DNA from: Salisapilia sapeloensis
Taxonomy: Eukaryota; Oomycota; Peronosporomycetes; Peronosporales; Salisapiliaceae
Length of the DNA stretch: 47,988 nt
Direction: 5' to 3'
Assembly: GCA_023334545.1 (NCBI GenBank)
Contig: JAADVB010000144.1
Location: 1-47,988, forward strand
The notes under the pieces are model-generated. The model was given only the letters and a program-made list of their open reading frames with translations, searched no databases and was not told the origin of the DNA. This document shows, piece after piece, positions 14,001 through 25,867 of the stretch (position 1 is its first letter; every line of letters begins with the position of its first letter). The position numbers and the translations under genes were made by a program.

Positions 14001-15753
14001 AGATGTTGTCGGTGGAGTCGACAAGTTGAGTGTCAAGTACGGATTCGAACGAGGTGTGAGTTACCACAACGTTTCCATGGGTCAAGGGCAAGATGTGTTT
14101 GCCATGGATCGTCTTGAAGTAGCACATCGAAACGGACATTGGGTCATTCTGAATAACATTCATCTCATGCCTCGGTGGCTTATCGCTCTCGAGAAAAAAC
14201 TGGATGAATTTGCTCTCGAAGGTTCGCATAAGAACTTCCGTCTCTTTTTAACGTCCGATCCATCGAACTCGATTCCGATCGGTGTACTAAATCGATGTAT
14301 TAAGCTTACGAATGAACCTCCTTCGGGATTAAAAGCGAATCTCAAGCGTGCGTTCGTAAGTTTCTCGAAAGAGTACATTGATGAAGCAGAAGGAAAAATT
14401 AAGTCGATCCTCTTTGGACTCTGTCATTTCCATGCTGTGCTTATGGAACGGAAGATGTACGGTCCACTCGGTTATAACATGATGTATCCCTTCTCGCTCG
14501 GAGATCTACGTGACTCTTCTGTGTGTTTGCAGAATTACATGGAGAATTCAGCAGGTGGTAAGATCCCGTGGGCTGACCTTCGCTATATCTTTGGTGAAAT
14601 CATGTATGGTGGACACATTGTCAATGATTTTGATCGACTCATGGCGAACACGTATCTGGATTACTTTATGCGAGATGAATTGTTGGATGAGATGGAGATG
14701 TTCCCGTTTGTTGAAGATGAAAAAGGTCCGTCGTTCATGAGTCTTCCTCCGTCGTCCTATGACAAGTATCTCGAGCACATTGAGACAGAGCTCAAGACCG
14801 ATTCGCCACTAGCCTTTGGGCTACATCCGAATGCTGAGATCGACTTCCGGACGACACAGAGTGAGAACTTGTTCCGTACGTTGATGGAGCTGCAGCCACG
14901 AGATGCAAGCGCAGGAGATGCCGGTATGAGTCCATTGGACCTAGCCAAAGCAGCGGTTGAGATGGTCATGTCTCGAGTAGGTGAAAAGAAGTTTGATTGT
15001 GATGAAATTGCTCGTGGGTTAGAAGAAGTTGGGCCGTATCAGAACGTTTTCTTACAAGAATGTGAGACGATGAATGTGCTACTAGCCGAGATCGTACGCT
15101 CTTTGAATGAACTTCAACTTGGCTTCGCAGGTGAATTGACCATGTCGGATGCCATGGAAAGTATACAAGAAGCACTTTTCCTCGACCGTGTGCCAAAGTC
15201 ATGGGAAAAGCTCGCGTTCCCATCACTACGTCCGCTTGCTTCGTGGTTGACGAATCTCGAACAACGTCTACAGCAATTGGATGAATGGACGCAGAATCCG
15301 ATGGATATCCCTCGCGTGACCTGGCTGTCAGGTCTCATCAACCCACAGTCCTTCCTCACGGCCATCATGCAGGTAACAGCGCAAAGGAACCAATGGGAAC
15401 TCGATAAGCTCGTCATTCAGACGGACGTCATGAAGCGCAAGGCTGGAGAGATGGACGCTTCTTCACGTGATGGAGCGTACATCTACGGTCTTTCGCTCAT
15501 GGGAGCGCGATGGGACGTTATGAACAACACAGTGGATCGATCGAATCCTCGCGAGATGTCGTGTCCGATGCCAGTGATCAACTGCAAAGCTGTCGCAGCA
15601 GAGAAGCTCGATGTCAAGGGATGCTACGTGTGTCCGTGCTACAAGACCGAGTCACGTGGTCCGACGTACGTCTTCTCTGCACAGCTTCGATCCAAGTCCT
15701 CACCAGCGAGGTGGGTGCTAGCAGGCGTCGCATTGGTCATGGACGTGGTTTAA
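2090..15753 (+). CDS. Axonemal dynein heavy chain, outer-arm type
   Basis: Motor subunit of a flagellar dynein arm. Two exons: 2090-2223 and 2286-15753; the 62-nt intron splits a Glu codon in phase 2, so the product is about 4,533 residues, full length for the family. Residues 1-~1,800 are the tail and linker. The P-loops are AAA1 GPAGTGKT near 1849, AAA2 GPAGCGKT near 2153, AAA3 GGSGTGKT near 2493 and AAA4 GVGGSGKQ near 2851. The stalk coiled coils flank the microtubule-binding segment at about 3200-3320, followed by AAA5, AAA6 and the C-terminal cap. AAA1 reads like outer-arm heavy chains (FNCSDQM, WGCFDEFNRI), and WGLRAVKSVL follows. An extra loop of about 20 residues interrupts AAA1 after TILDAVV. 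Assignment to an alpha, beta or gamma class is inference; a dynein heavy chain is certain. Confidence 0.96.
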
Positions 15754-15815
15754 ATAGAATTTAAATGCAATAAGAGACAAAGAATTTATCGCCAACATGC
15801 GTCTATCTATTTACA

Positions 15816-16881
15816 TCATTGGCTGGTCATGTGCTGCTGCCACAGCTTTAAGCTTCCATGTGCGGAAGGCGTCAATTCACTCCTGTGTGATTGCAGTGCG
15901 ACATCAGAAAGTATACAAAACTAATAGATAGCATCATATACCAGAAGGTGGATGGGAGTTTGTTCTCAAGTAAATCCTTGGAATCGATCATTTGTAAATG
16001 AACCGATTCGTACTGGTCTGCTGGTCCGTCTTGGTACAGTTGCTGAATTTGATCTGCCGTCTTGGGCGTGTCCATCGCAAAAGCTGTTGCAGCAAAAAAT
16101 CAATGCACGCACTGTCATGAATTATAAGGTATAGGTTCCTACCTAGACTTGGAGTGGAGCTGATGCCTTGGTAGACGACACCGAGAAGTAGTGGTGGGCT
16201 TATGTCTTTTGGTGCAACGTTGATTTCTTCATGTACTTCGTTTAAAATGGACTGAAACACTTCATTTGTCACAGCTTCTTCCATCTTGTCTTTGCTCTTA
16301 CTCTCGGAGTCATCCAACTTGGACAATAGTTCTGGTGTCAAGCTTATGTGCTACTCATGCCACGCGCTTAGCTCTGTATGATCATTCCTGGTACATACAT
16401 GATATACCTCTGGCTCTGGATGACCACCAGGTGTGTCATACATTCGCTGGTAAGTACCCACATGATCGCTTCGTCGGATGAGCGGTAGATATCCGTCGGA
16501 GGTGCAAAGGAGACCTGAGACTCCCAGCTTCCTAGACACGTAGGCATATTCATCTTCAGCTCCTTTCGCAGCTTCCAGTAATTCATCCACTCTAGACGAA
16601 CAGCATGTACCAAGGTACGTCTTATAATCTGTAAGTCCACATCGAAGCACAATATTGTCTCCTTTAGAAGAAGCATCCTTTAGACGAAGTTTGGTCGCGT
16701 TAAACAAATGGGATGGCATCGACTGCCATACTCGATCCATGTATTCCTCATCCTCCTTTTCACTCAGACCTTGACGTAGGATCCTATTATACGACGCAGA
16801 CAATTGGACATGTACATTTTCTCGTGTACGTGCAGGAGAGAGCGATTGAATTGTCCATCCCATGAGTTTTTTCAATTGCAT
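15816..16881 (-). CDS. NUDT22-like Nudix hydrolase (UDP-sugar type)
   Basis: Family members hydrolyse UDP-glucose or UDP-galactose to UMP and sugar 1-phosphate. Exons on the minus strand: 16881-16408, 16350-16143, 16083-15942, 15882-15816; introns of 57, 59 and 59 nt with phases 0, 1 and 2. Together they give 296 residues, close to the ~300 of NUDT22. The PGGHPEPE motif before intron 1 and the helix EVFQSILNEVHEEINV after it form a Nudix box stretched by an insertion, as in NUDT22. PPLLLGVVYQG and a C-terminal LTPSAHGSL segment also fit. The last exon is supported by phase and by this family-like ending; without it the frame reads into intron sequence. The start is the ATG at 16881; a TTG lies upstream in frame. 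Confidence 0.85.
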
Positions 16882-17050
16882 GTTAAAAATCAAATTAGTA
16901 GTCCAATCTTATTCGAAACGTATCACATAATAGCAAATGATATATTTGTTTCGAAGAAAGAAACGAATGACGAAGCGACATATAGTATAAGTTACTCGGC
17001 GATGCCTCCAAAAGACACTTCACAATCAAATACAAAGAAACGGAATTAAA
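16882..17050. promoter_or_regulatory. Shared upstream region, NUDT22-like / ATG3
   Basis: These 169 bases separate two divergent start codons and must hold the 5' leaders and core promoters of both genes. The stretch is A/T-rich. No motif strong enough to name was seen. Function is inferred from position only. Confidence 0.45.
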
Positions 17051-18167
17051 ATGCAGAGCATGTTCCACGGTGTACGAGAGTACTTGACGCCCGTACTGAC
17101 GGAATCTTCCTTTGAGGAAAAAGGTCGGTTGACGCCAGAGGAATTTGTCGCAGCAGGCGACTTGCTCGTCTACAAATGTCCAACATGGCGATGGTAGAGT
17201 CCAGCATATCTGGAAGAGAATGCTGTCTCTAATGACACTAAATGATCATATCTCGATAGGGAGAGTGGTGAAAAGGATTCCATGCGTCCATACCTTCCCG
17301 AAGATAAGCAATATCTTGTCACTCGAAACGGTATACCTTATTAAGCGCCCATTCTCTCGATCATGCCATAATTCTGTCATTCAGTCCCATGCCGTCGTCG
17401 AGTCAATGCCCTCGACTTGAACTACCAAGCTGAACAAGCTGTGGACGATGAAGACGACTGGATTGCAGCTTCTTCCTACGCCAGTACAAACATTGCAACG
17501 GACACGAGTGGTAGGAATGATCCAACCCATCAGTATCATCTCTCTTCTAAATGCCTATCTAGATCCTACTACACGTCTAGAGCATATTTCTCTCGATGAT
17601 CAGGAACCGACGGATTCGAATCCGATGAGTAAGAGTGGAGGAGGCATTCTAGATAACATTGTGGACGAGTACGCTGGTGGGTCGAATGCTCCGCCGGATC
17701 TGAGTTCGTTCGAAGAGGATAACTTGGTGGAAGATGATGCAACGTTGGGTGCTTCAGGATCTTACCTGGTAGCGACAGAGCCAGGGGAGAATGACGATTC
17801 GATCTTGCACACACGTACGTACGATCTATCGATTACGTACGACAAGTACTATCAAACACCTCGCATGTGGCTCTTTGGGTTTGATGAAGAGAATAAACCA
17901 TTGAGTAAAGATGCTGTGTTCGAAGACATTATGCAGGACTATGCGAATCAGACGGTGACGATGGAACCACATCCACACCATCCGTCGCTTGTGCATGCAT
18001 CCATCCATCCATGCCAGCACGCTGCCGTCATGAAGCGCATCGTAGACAACATGCGCGGTGGTGAGTCCGGTCATGAACTACGAAGCGACCAATACCTCTT
18101 CCTCTTCCTCAAGTTCATCCAGTCGGTCGTACCGACGATTGACTATGACTACACGATCGAAGTCTAA
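17051..18167 (+). CDS. ATG3: Autophagy E2-like enzyme ATG3
   Basis: E2-like enzyme that moves ATG8 from ATG7 to phosphatidylethanolamine during autophagosome formation. Four exons: 17051-17193, 17260-17330, 17385-17510, 17581-18167; introns of 66, 54 and 70 nt. The 308-residue product begins with the family's membrane-sensing helix ([11 protein letters not shown]) and contains [18 protein letters not shown], a long acidic flexible region at about 90-175, [17 protein letters not shown] and the catalytic HPC motif. The active cysteine is about residue 258, 50 from the C-terminus, the same spacing as in animal ATG3. The end [18 protein letters not shown] is typical. The exact acceptor of intron 3 is the least certain boundary, chosen because it restores frame and follows a pyrimidine-rich CTAG. 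Confidence 0.95.
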
Positions 18168-18363
18168 TACATTTCTTTTGTTTGCCTCTTTCAAAATCTT
18201 TTCTTTGGTATGTTGGTACGTTTATGGTACGAATCGACTAAAGATTGACAAGCTATCACAACAGAAATAAAATCTATCTGTAGCTCCTGGTCTGGCAGAG
18301 GTGACTGCTCATTATTGCTTCCTCTCTGCTTAATACTAGATTCTCCCAGATCCTTCATTGAGT

Positions 18364-19261
<898 letters not shown>

Positions 19262-19365
19262 GTTTCGTCCATCCCTCCCAATCTGGAACGTGCCTGTGAC
19301 CATTTCCATTTGCATTTTCAATTAAGCTATGAACAGGCGTCTTAGGAGATCTCTTTACTTGTTTA

Positions 19366-20082
19366 TCATCCTTCTACCCTATCGTCTGACGACGTCGAGA
19401 GCTCTTGGCTATCCAAAAGCTCTTGCACCCACTCGCCAATCACATTCTGCTTCGTTGCCAAATAGTGCGCGTAGTGCGTGTGGAGACACTTGACGGAATC
19501 GAACCGACGGATGCCAGCGACACCGACGTCTCGCAATGGGAATGTCCATTGCCGTCGCTTGACCAGCTCCAAGTCGTGCTCGGTCATCGATTCCCATCGC
19601 TCTCGTGCATATGCTTCATGGCATGCATCCATGCGCTACAGATACTTGAATGAAAATGCATCAATGTGCATAGTACAAATGGCATACCTTTTGCTCCTCT
19701 GGGTTGCTTCGAAGACGCTCTTGTAGTCGAAGGACGTACCCTTGGTCTTCCAGCACCGAGACGCGGGCTTTAAGTTCCTTCGATACGAGCCAGTAGATTG
19801 TCGGAAACGGCTCTACTTTTGCTCGCTGCTTAGCTTTGTACCTACGATAGCAATGTGCTGTTATGATGGGCGTCCTTTGCTGGTAGACATTGGAAAGCCA
19901 TACGCGTCTTCGCAATTGCGAAGTGGATAGAGTTGTGCGACGGCTGGTACGACTTCATCAGTCATGGTTTTCGTCCATGCACTTATACACATCAAGTTAT
20001 TCGGTACGAAACCCAATTCTTCCTCTAAAAGCTTCCGTTCATCCTCACTCACTTGGCAGACGCGACCTTCATGACTTTCCAT
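19366..20082 (-). CDS. DUF501-family protein
   Basis: Function unknown; the family is best known from bacteria. Exons on the minus strand: 20082-19904, 19841-19688, 19635-19366; introns of 62 nt (phase 2) and 52 nt (phase 0). The product is 200 residues. The DUF501 signature is clear: PFPTIYWL, a following LEDQG, a CHEAYARERW segment, GVAGIRRFDSVKCLHTHYAH near the end, and GEWVQELL. These Cys/His-rich motifs are the conserved core of the family. The N-terminal ~65 residues appear specific to this version. It sits tail to tail with the Rab gene, 104 bp apart, and head to head with the TTC12-like gene, 131 bp apart. Confidence 0.85.
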
Positions 20083-20213
20083 GTCTGGTTGTCAACGCTT
20101 CGTGCTGATTATATTTTTCTTTTTCTTTACTTTGTTCTGAGGACATATCGTACTTAAATGAACTTGAAGAGATCTTGGACAGTCGCGACCGTTGATAGAT
20201 TGGCACAAGCACC
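20083..20213. promoter_or_regulatory. Shared upstream region, DUF501 / TTC12-like
   Basis: A 131-bp gap between divergent starts. It holds a run TTTTTCTTTTTCTTT near 20114-20129, pyrimidine-rich on the plus strand. No named element was recognised; the role is inferred from position. Confidence 0.4.
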
Positions 20214-22985
20214 ATGGACCCGATGCAAATGCTCGATATGAAGACTCGGACTGGTGTCTCGAGTGAAGATGCAGAAGCCTTTGCGAATAAGATGGATATG
20301 GTCATCTTGCTATGCTTTATTGTTTGAGTTCGAATCTAAAGATAAAAAGTAGATTTCTGAGGCGATGGAGCAGATCAAGGCAGGTACGTTTGATCCGAAC
20401 AATTGCAAAATCCCTGGGTACAAGACTCCAGAGGAAGAGGCAAGAGAACGCTTGGAGCGTATGCAAAAAGAAGAAGAGCGTTTGAAACGGGAGCAAGCAC
20501 GTAAGGAGAAAGAAAAGAAAGAGGAGAGAGAGTTATGGTGGGGTCGAGCGAAGCTTCGATACTCTGTCACGGAAGACGATGGCGAGAACGCCAATGTAGA
20601 AAATCAAGCAGCTACTCTCACGAATGACTATGCTTCCTATCGAAATCGCATTTTGGCAGCATATAAAGCTCGTGACGCAAATGACTATTCATCCTGGGAT
20701 CAATGGGAGCCTCAAGACCCAGCTACCAGAGCTGAGAAAGAAGAGATCGAGACACAGGCTGAGAAACAACGAAATCGAGAGTTTGAAGCAAACAATCCAG
20801 ATTTTTGCAGCCAGTTTCGGGAAGACATGAACAAGAGGCAGGTATCACAAAAAGAAAAGGAACGCAAAGCTGAGCGTACGTTTGTCATTTTTCATACTCC
20901 CTAAAGCTAGTTAAACACCTTCCGATAGAATCGAAGCTACAAGGTAATCGGTGCTTTAAGAAGAAAGAGTATGGGAAAGCTATAGAAAGTTATATGAAGG
21001 GTCTGAAAGAATCCAATTACCATATCGCTATCTTGACCAACATAGCCCAGTGTCATTTGAGACGAGAGGCTTATGAAGACTGCATTGAATTTGCTACTCG
21101 TGCACTATTCATTCAGCCAGACCATGTAAAAGCACTTTCACGCCGAGCAGCTGCGTGGCATCGACAGGGAAATCTGGACAAAGCTGCTGCAGACATGCAA
21201 CGTGCACTAGCTATTGCTCCAGTAAATGCAGATATTATTGAGCAGCATTCGCTCATTGTCGGAGATTATGATGATGCAAAAGCATATGATGAACTACAGC
21301 TTCAGCTAAAAGGGAAAGAACACAAGGATATAGCTGCGCAAATACACTTTGCTCGTGAAGTATGGAAACGTATTGATGGTGAACACCAAGGCGACAATGC
21401 CACAATTACGTCATTTGGGCTGTATGAATTGTTACATCCCTTCTTACGCAACAAAGAGATCTTGACATTGTTTCGGACGTCAGGAGAACTGACGAAGATG
21501 TGTGATCGCATCGTCACCATGTCAAATACCACGAATTTCGACTCTGAGCAGCAGTATGTACTCGGTATCTTGCTTCAAACTATCGCCATCGTTATACAAG
21601 ATAACGCGAGGAACCAATTGATTGCCTATCGCCACGATCAGCTCCGACTGGTAATGATACAATTGCTTGAAAATGTGGATGGCGGTGGCGAAAGTCAGGA
21701 CGCATCAGCAATGTTGGCTTGGCATGAATATGTGTTATCGTTTTGGGAGTCTGCAATCGATAGCAAGTCATGGCGCTGTCATCTTGTCAAGTCCTTAAAG
21801 GCTATGCATACATTGTCGAGTATTCTCGCCAATACTGCTATTCCTTCGACGTCTGCAGTTCGAAATACGCTTCGAAAGGTAACAAGCATTATCTTTAGTC
21901 TTAGTGGAAGTGATCAACGTGGTCAAGCTTTCCACAATACAGAAACAGTTTGGCTTGCATCTATCGTAAACGTCATGAAGAGCTTAAAACCAAGTTCGGT
22001 TATACTATGCAACGTACTTGGAGTGGCAACAAATCTATCGACTACTGAAAGTGGTCGACAAGCTCTTCTGATACCAGACCAAGAAGCACTGCGTATCGGA
22101 ATGGTCCAGCAACTCGTACGAGTCATCCACAATTTCCAGAACCTGTTGGCAGCATCTCAAATTGACAAGTCTTCCGCCAAGTTTAGACAGTCGGTGCAAA
22201 ATACTGAAAGAGCTCTAGCTGCGTTGCTAAACTTTACGCACAACGATACAAATGGAATCGTTCGTCAAGCGCTTGCAGAATCTTCCATCGTAACAGCGGC
22301 TACCACAGTGATGATACACACAAGTCAATCGAATCTGCATGAGTTTCTAGTTGTGGTTAGTCGAAGCCTCAGTCTTCTTTGTCGCTTACACGCCGTAACT
22401 TTGCTTTCAGGCAAAGTTACCGATGGAAACTTGAACGAGACCAACAGTTTGGTAGCGACTTCACTACTTGATACACTAGAACACGTTACTCAGCAGGTAT
22501 TGCTATTCCAAGAATGCAATCCAACTCAAGCAAATGACGTGTGGCAACTATTATCGCATCTTTGGTGTCACATTGCCTGGACTTCCAATGCAGCGTGCGC
22601 TCGAGAATATCTTCGAGAGAAGAATACGGTAAAGTTGATGTTCCAGCTCATCTACTTAATTCATTCTCAGAAGGGATACCGAAGCCAAGGAGATGATGGA
22701 GCACGTGAGCGTGTGATTGGAAATATCATGAAGACGCTGTTTGCTTTTGTATCGGACAGGGATAAAAAGGATACTGATGTGTTTTCGCGAGCGACGAATG
22801 TGGAAACCTTGGTTAATGTACTACAGTTCTTACCAAGAGGAGGAGCGAGGAAGAATACCGCAATCTTACTCGCCAAATTGTGCCAGAACGATGAAGGTAT
22901 TAAGGATAATGTGCGCCGCCTACGTGGCATCGAGATCATGCATTCTGTCAGCCAAGAGATACAGGATATTGACTCAACGAAGTAG
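20214..22985 (+). CDS. TTC12-like TPR and armadillo-repeat protein
   Basis: Probable cytoplasmic factor for preassembly of axonemal dynein arms, by analogy with TTC12. Exons: 20214-20300, 20353-20875, 20929-22985; introns of 52 and 53 nt. The product is about 888 residues. Residues 1-~200 are helical, highly charged and rich in Lys/Glu. TPR repeats cover about 205-305 (GNRCFKKKEYGKAIESY, then CIEFATRALFIQP, then AAADMQRALAIAP). A long alpha-helical repeat region, armadillo-like, runs to the end, with a segment such as ERALAALLNFTHND. This order is that of TTC12. Intron 1 has a weaker GTCATC donor; if it is wrong, the ATG at 20365 would be the start. The nearby dynein heavy chain and SAS-6 fit a flagellar role. 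Confidence 0.75.
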
Positions 22986-23125
22986 GCCAAGTGCTAAACG
23001 ACCCAAATAAGCTCCAAAGATACTATTTGTTTTATCATTCTATCTTTATTCTAGAAGTTGACCTTGCATTCCGACCACGATAGCGCAGCTACTCGACGTG
23101 GATTAAACTTTTATGTTAATATCAT

Positions 23126-24355
23126 TCATTCTTTGGACATCTGGGTATACCTAGTAAGAAGGGAGAATGGTTGCATGTACGAGATGATAAACTTGTCTGT
23201 CGTTCCAGCCTAAATAAAGTTAAAAGCTCGATTCTCACTGGAAATACGTCGAAGATTATCTAGAAGCACTTACTTCTTCTTTTTCCACTTTTAACAAGGT
23301 ACTGTTCGTCTTTGGACACTGGATGTCCACCATGGGATTGATAAATTTCTGCAGCATCCGGAGAAGTTTATTAAGCTTTTGAAAGTACAGCATAGAGCAT
23401 TCTACCTGGACGACGCACTGGTAAGTTTCTGGATTCATCTCTGATCGGTTCGATCGACTCCGAAATGCTTGTAGCCGCTTATAAGTTGATTGAGTCTATG
23501 TCTTTCGTTTGTGCATACTGACTGGAGAGGCTATTTGCAGACTTTACCTCGGGACAAAATTTAACAATAAGGTCCTGCTTTCGTCCTTGTTTGACAATGC
23601 TGAACTCAACTCGAGCACCACTTGTGCCTGCATGGATCATGTATTTCTTCGATTCGTCTGTGGGTACCATGGACACTTTCCCTGCACTAGACGAGTCTCT
23701 CCATTTGCTCGCAGCATTGTCTTCCACACTATAATCACCGTACAAACTCGCTTTTACATGATAAAATAACTTCTTTAGTTCAATATGCTACCTGAAGCGA
23801 AACTTGGGCTTTCCAACTCTTTTACGAGCAAACAGGAAATTGTCCACTTGATCACGATGGACTTGAGGAACAAATACACGAAAGAACTTGTTACTGTATC
23901 GAGCGTCAAGCAGCTTCATATGTCCGTATCATCAAGATGAGCAGCTTACTCCTTTACATAGATCACAAAGATGTCGATACGTACTTCTTCTGTGTTTCCA
24001 ATCTCCATGACCAAGACGGATAAACTTGACGGCATGTATTGGACGAATGCCAACCGACCTTGGCAGTTGTTACATTCCTACGCACAGGTGTTATTGCCCA
24101 TTACTCTTGTATCTACAAGGGTGAAATTCATACATCATCGTCTTGTATTTTGGCAGCAGAGCTACTGGACGTTTTTGCCAAGCTTTCTTCCTTTCCACCT
24201 CCAGTGACTGTGGTCGTTGGGTTTGTCGGAGATACTGCTCGATCTTCGATAGATTTGGGAGATTCATATTTCGTCCTGATAAGAGCATAATATCAGCACA
24301 TTTTCGTAGCGCTTGGATACAGCAGCAAGTACTTGGAGCTTGAGAACATTGGCAT
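23126..24355 (-). CDS. Hypothetical protein, seven exons, no known domain
   Basis: I do not recognise this protein. A gene model emerges on the minus strand with exons 24355-24333, 24275-24134, 24077-23950, 23893-23792, 23728-23548, 23477-23274 and 23209-23126. The introns are 57, 56, 56, 63, 70 and 64 nt, and the phases agree throughout to give 287 residues. The first ~55 residues are Ser/Thr-rich. A CNNC motif follows, then a beta-rich segment (LSVLVMEIGN, VRIDIFVIYV, KFFRVFVPQ) at about 60-190, suggesting a beta-sandwich or PH-like fold. A helix-rich Cys-containing tail follows. The last donor, GTAAGT, is the best in the gene. There is no signal peptide or membrane span. The ATG2-to-exon-2 link rests on phase and intron size only. 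Confidence 0.6.
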
Positions 24356-24469
24356 GCGTTCGTACAAGGAGCGTATTCTACTAAAAAGCTAAAATGAATT
24401 CCCAAGCGCCGTCCTCAATCTCACGCAGTCGAATAGACACTCGATGTCCTATTTCAGGAACCTGATATA
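24356..24469. promoter_or_regulatory. Shared upstream region, orphan gene / ankyrin gene
   Basis: This 114-bp gap lies between divergent ATGs and must serve both genes if both starts are right. No TATA or initiator motif was identified with confidence. Confidence 0.4.
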
Positions 24470-25867
24470 ATGACGTCGATGCCGACAATCGACGCAGTGT
24501 ACGAGGCTCTTCGGGATGCCATTTTCGATGGCAACACTGCACGTGTCAAGGAACTGCTCCAAGAGCACGCACAGGATATTGACGTCGATTATATGGATCC
24601 TGGTGGCCAAACATTGTTGCATCTGGCTAGTTTCTGGGGTCGGTCTGACATTGTCAAAGTTCTTTTGGCAAAGGGTGCTAATACTAAGGCGAAGAACTCG
24701 GCCGATTGCACTGCATTGGATTTGGCAACGCATTGGGGTCACACCGTGGTTGCAGAACTGTTGAAGCAACGTGGAGGTGCGAGTGTGTGGGAAGTCAAGG
24801 TGAAGCAATTACAGACCGAGCGAGAAGCGTTGCGGATACGAGTAGAAGCGTTGGAAGAATCCATTCGTGTAAAGGATGAACGGAATGCAGATTTAGAAAA
24901 ACAAATACAAGATTGGCATAGACAGTTTGAAGAGGAGAAAAGTGCACATGGATTGACAGCTTCTAGTCTAGCAGAGGTTCAACTCGCGCGACAGGAGCTT
25001 GTCATCCAAGTTGCCAATGTTTCCAATCAACTCGAGCATACTCGAGATTTAAAGGATGCAGCACTCATCGCGCAGTCCAAAGCCGAAGTCGCTCGAGATC
25101 AGATGCAAAGAGAGCGCGATGAAGCTATAGAGCATCGCAATGACGCTTTGAAAGCTTTAGAAGCTAGTGTGACAAGACAAAATGAGATCACTTACGATTG
25201 GCGACGAGCCGAGACGGCCGCTGTCATGGCAGACTCGCAGCGAAACGTTGCTTTCATAGAGCGTGATCGGACACGCGAAAAGCTACAAGCAGCATTGGGG
25301 GACGTTGTGTGCTTAACTAGCCGCTTGGATGTCGCCGAGAATGAATTAATGCGACTGAAAATGACATTGGCTGAGCCTTTGTTCGAGCTTCGGAGAGAAG
25401 ATAATGCTCGGAGAAGGCTAGAACGTGCATTGGAAGCAGCTCCATCGCAGCGACCTGTGACTGTTATGCCAGTTATGGACCATAAGCCTCGAAAGACGCG
25501 AGTAGGTAGGAAAGAAGAACAGAATGAAGTGAAACTCGAGGTCGTGAAACCACGCGACCAGTACTCTTTAGCAGCGCGCGAGTTTGGTCGTAAAGTTCGT
25601 GAAGAGGAGATGAAGAAGAAGAAGAATCGAAAATCACGCTTAGACACGGCCGAAGCAAGGTTCCTCGCGAAGGACAATGGAGGGGAAGAAGAAGAAGGTG
25701 TCACGACCGTGGTACTTTCGAACATGGAAGCATTTGAAGCAAGTCAACATGAAAAGTGGGCAACGTTGGAAAAGGACCGATTCCATCAACGACGGAGTGG
25801 TCGGGAAGTATCAAGTAAACCATTTGTGTCTGCTATTGACGGCCATCTACCAAATGTCCACGGATGA
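24470..25867 (+). CDS. Ankyrin-repeat and coiled-coil protein
   Basis: Single-exon gene of 465 residues. Ankyrin repeats lie at about residues 8-105; clear repeat cores are GGQTLLHLASFWGRSDIVKVLL and the following CTALDLATHWGHTVVAELL. From about 110 to 330 the protein is a continuous coiled coil rich in Glu, Arg, Gln and Ala. The tail is basic, with a KKKKNRKSR cluster at about 383-391 followed by an acidic run, and could act as a nuclear-localisation or docking signal. This is a scaffold-type design with no catalytic motif. A second ATG three codons downstream could also start translation. The precise function is unknown. Confidence 0.85.
   Translation: MTSMPTIDAVYEALRDAIFDGNTARVKELLQEHAQDIDVDYMDPGGQTLLHLASFWGRSDIVKVLLAKGANTKAKNSADCTALDLATHWGHTVVAELLKQRGGASVWEVKVKQLQTEREALRIRVEALEESIRVKDERNADLEKQIQDWHRQFEEEKSAHGLTASSLAEVQLARQELVIQVANVSNQLEHTRDLKDAALIAQSKAEVARDQMQRERDEAIEHRNDALKALEASVTRQNEITYDWRRAETAAVMADSQRNVAFIERDRTREKLQAALGDVVCLTSRLDVAENELMRLKMTLAEPLFELRREDNARRRLERALEAAPSQRPVTVMPVMDHKPRKTRVGRKEEQNEVKLEVVKPRDQYSLAAREFGRKVREEEMKKKKNRKSRLDTAEARFLAKDNGGEEEEGVTTVVLSNMEAFEASQHEKWATLEKDRFHQRRSGREVSSKPFVSAIDGHLPNVHG

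Noticed and set aside
24276-24332. Reading through this stretch as coding (frame at 24091-24405)
   Set aside because: The translated frame is Cys-rich and unlike the rest. A 57-nt GT-AG intron gives a better joined protein in phase with the downstream exons.
25192-25725. 177-codon Ser-rich frame on the minus strand
   Set aside because: It is antisense to the ankyrin/coiled-coil gene and mirrors its Glu/Arg-rich codons.
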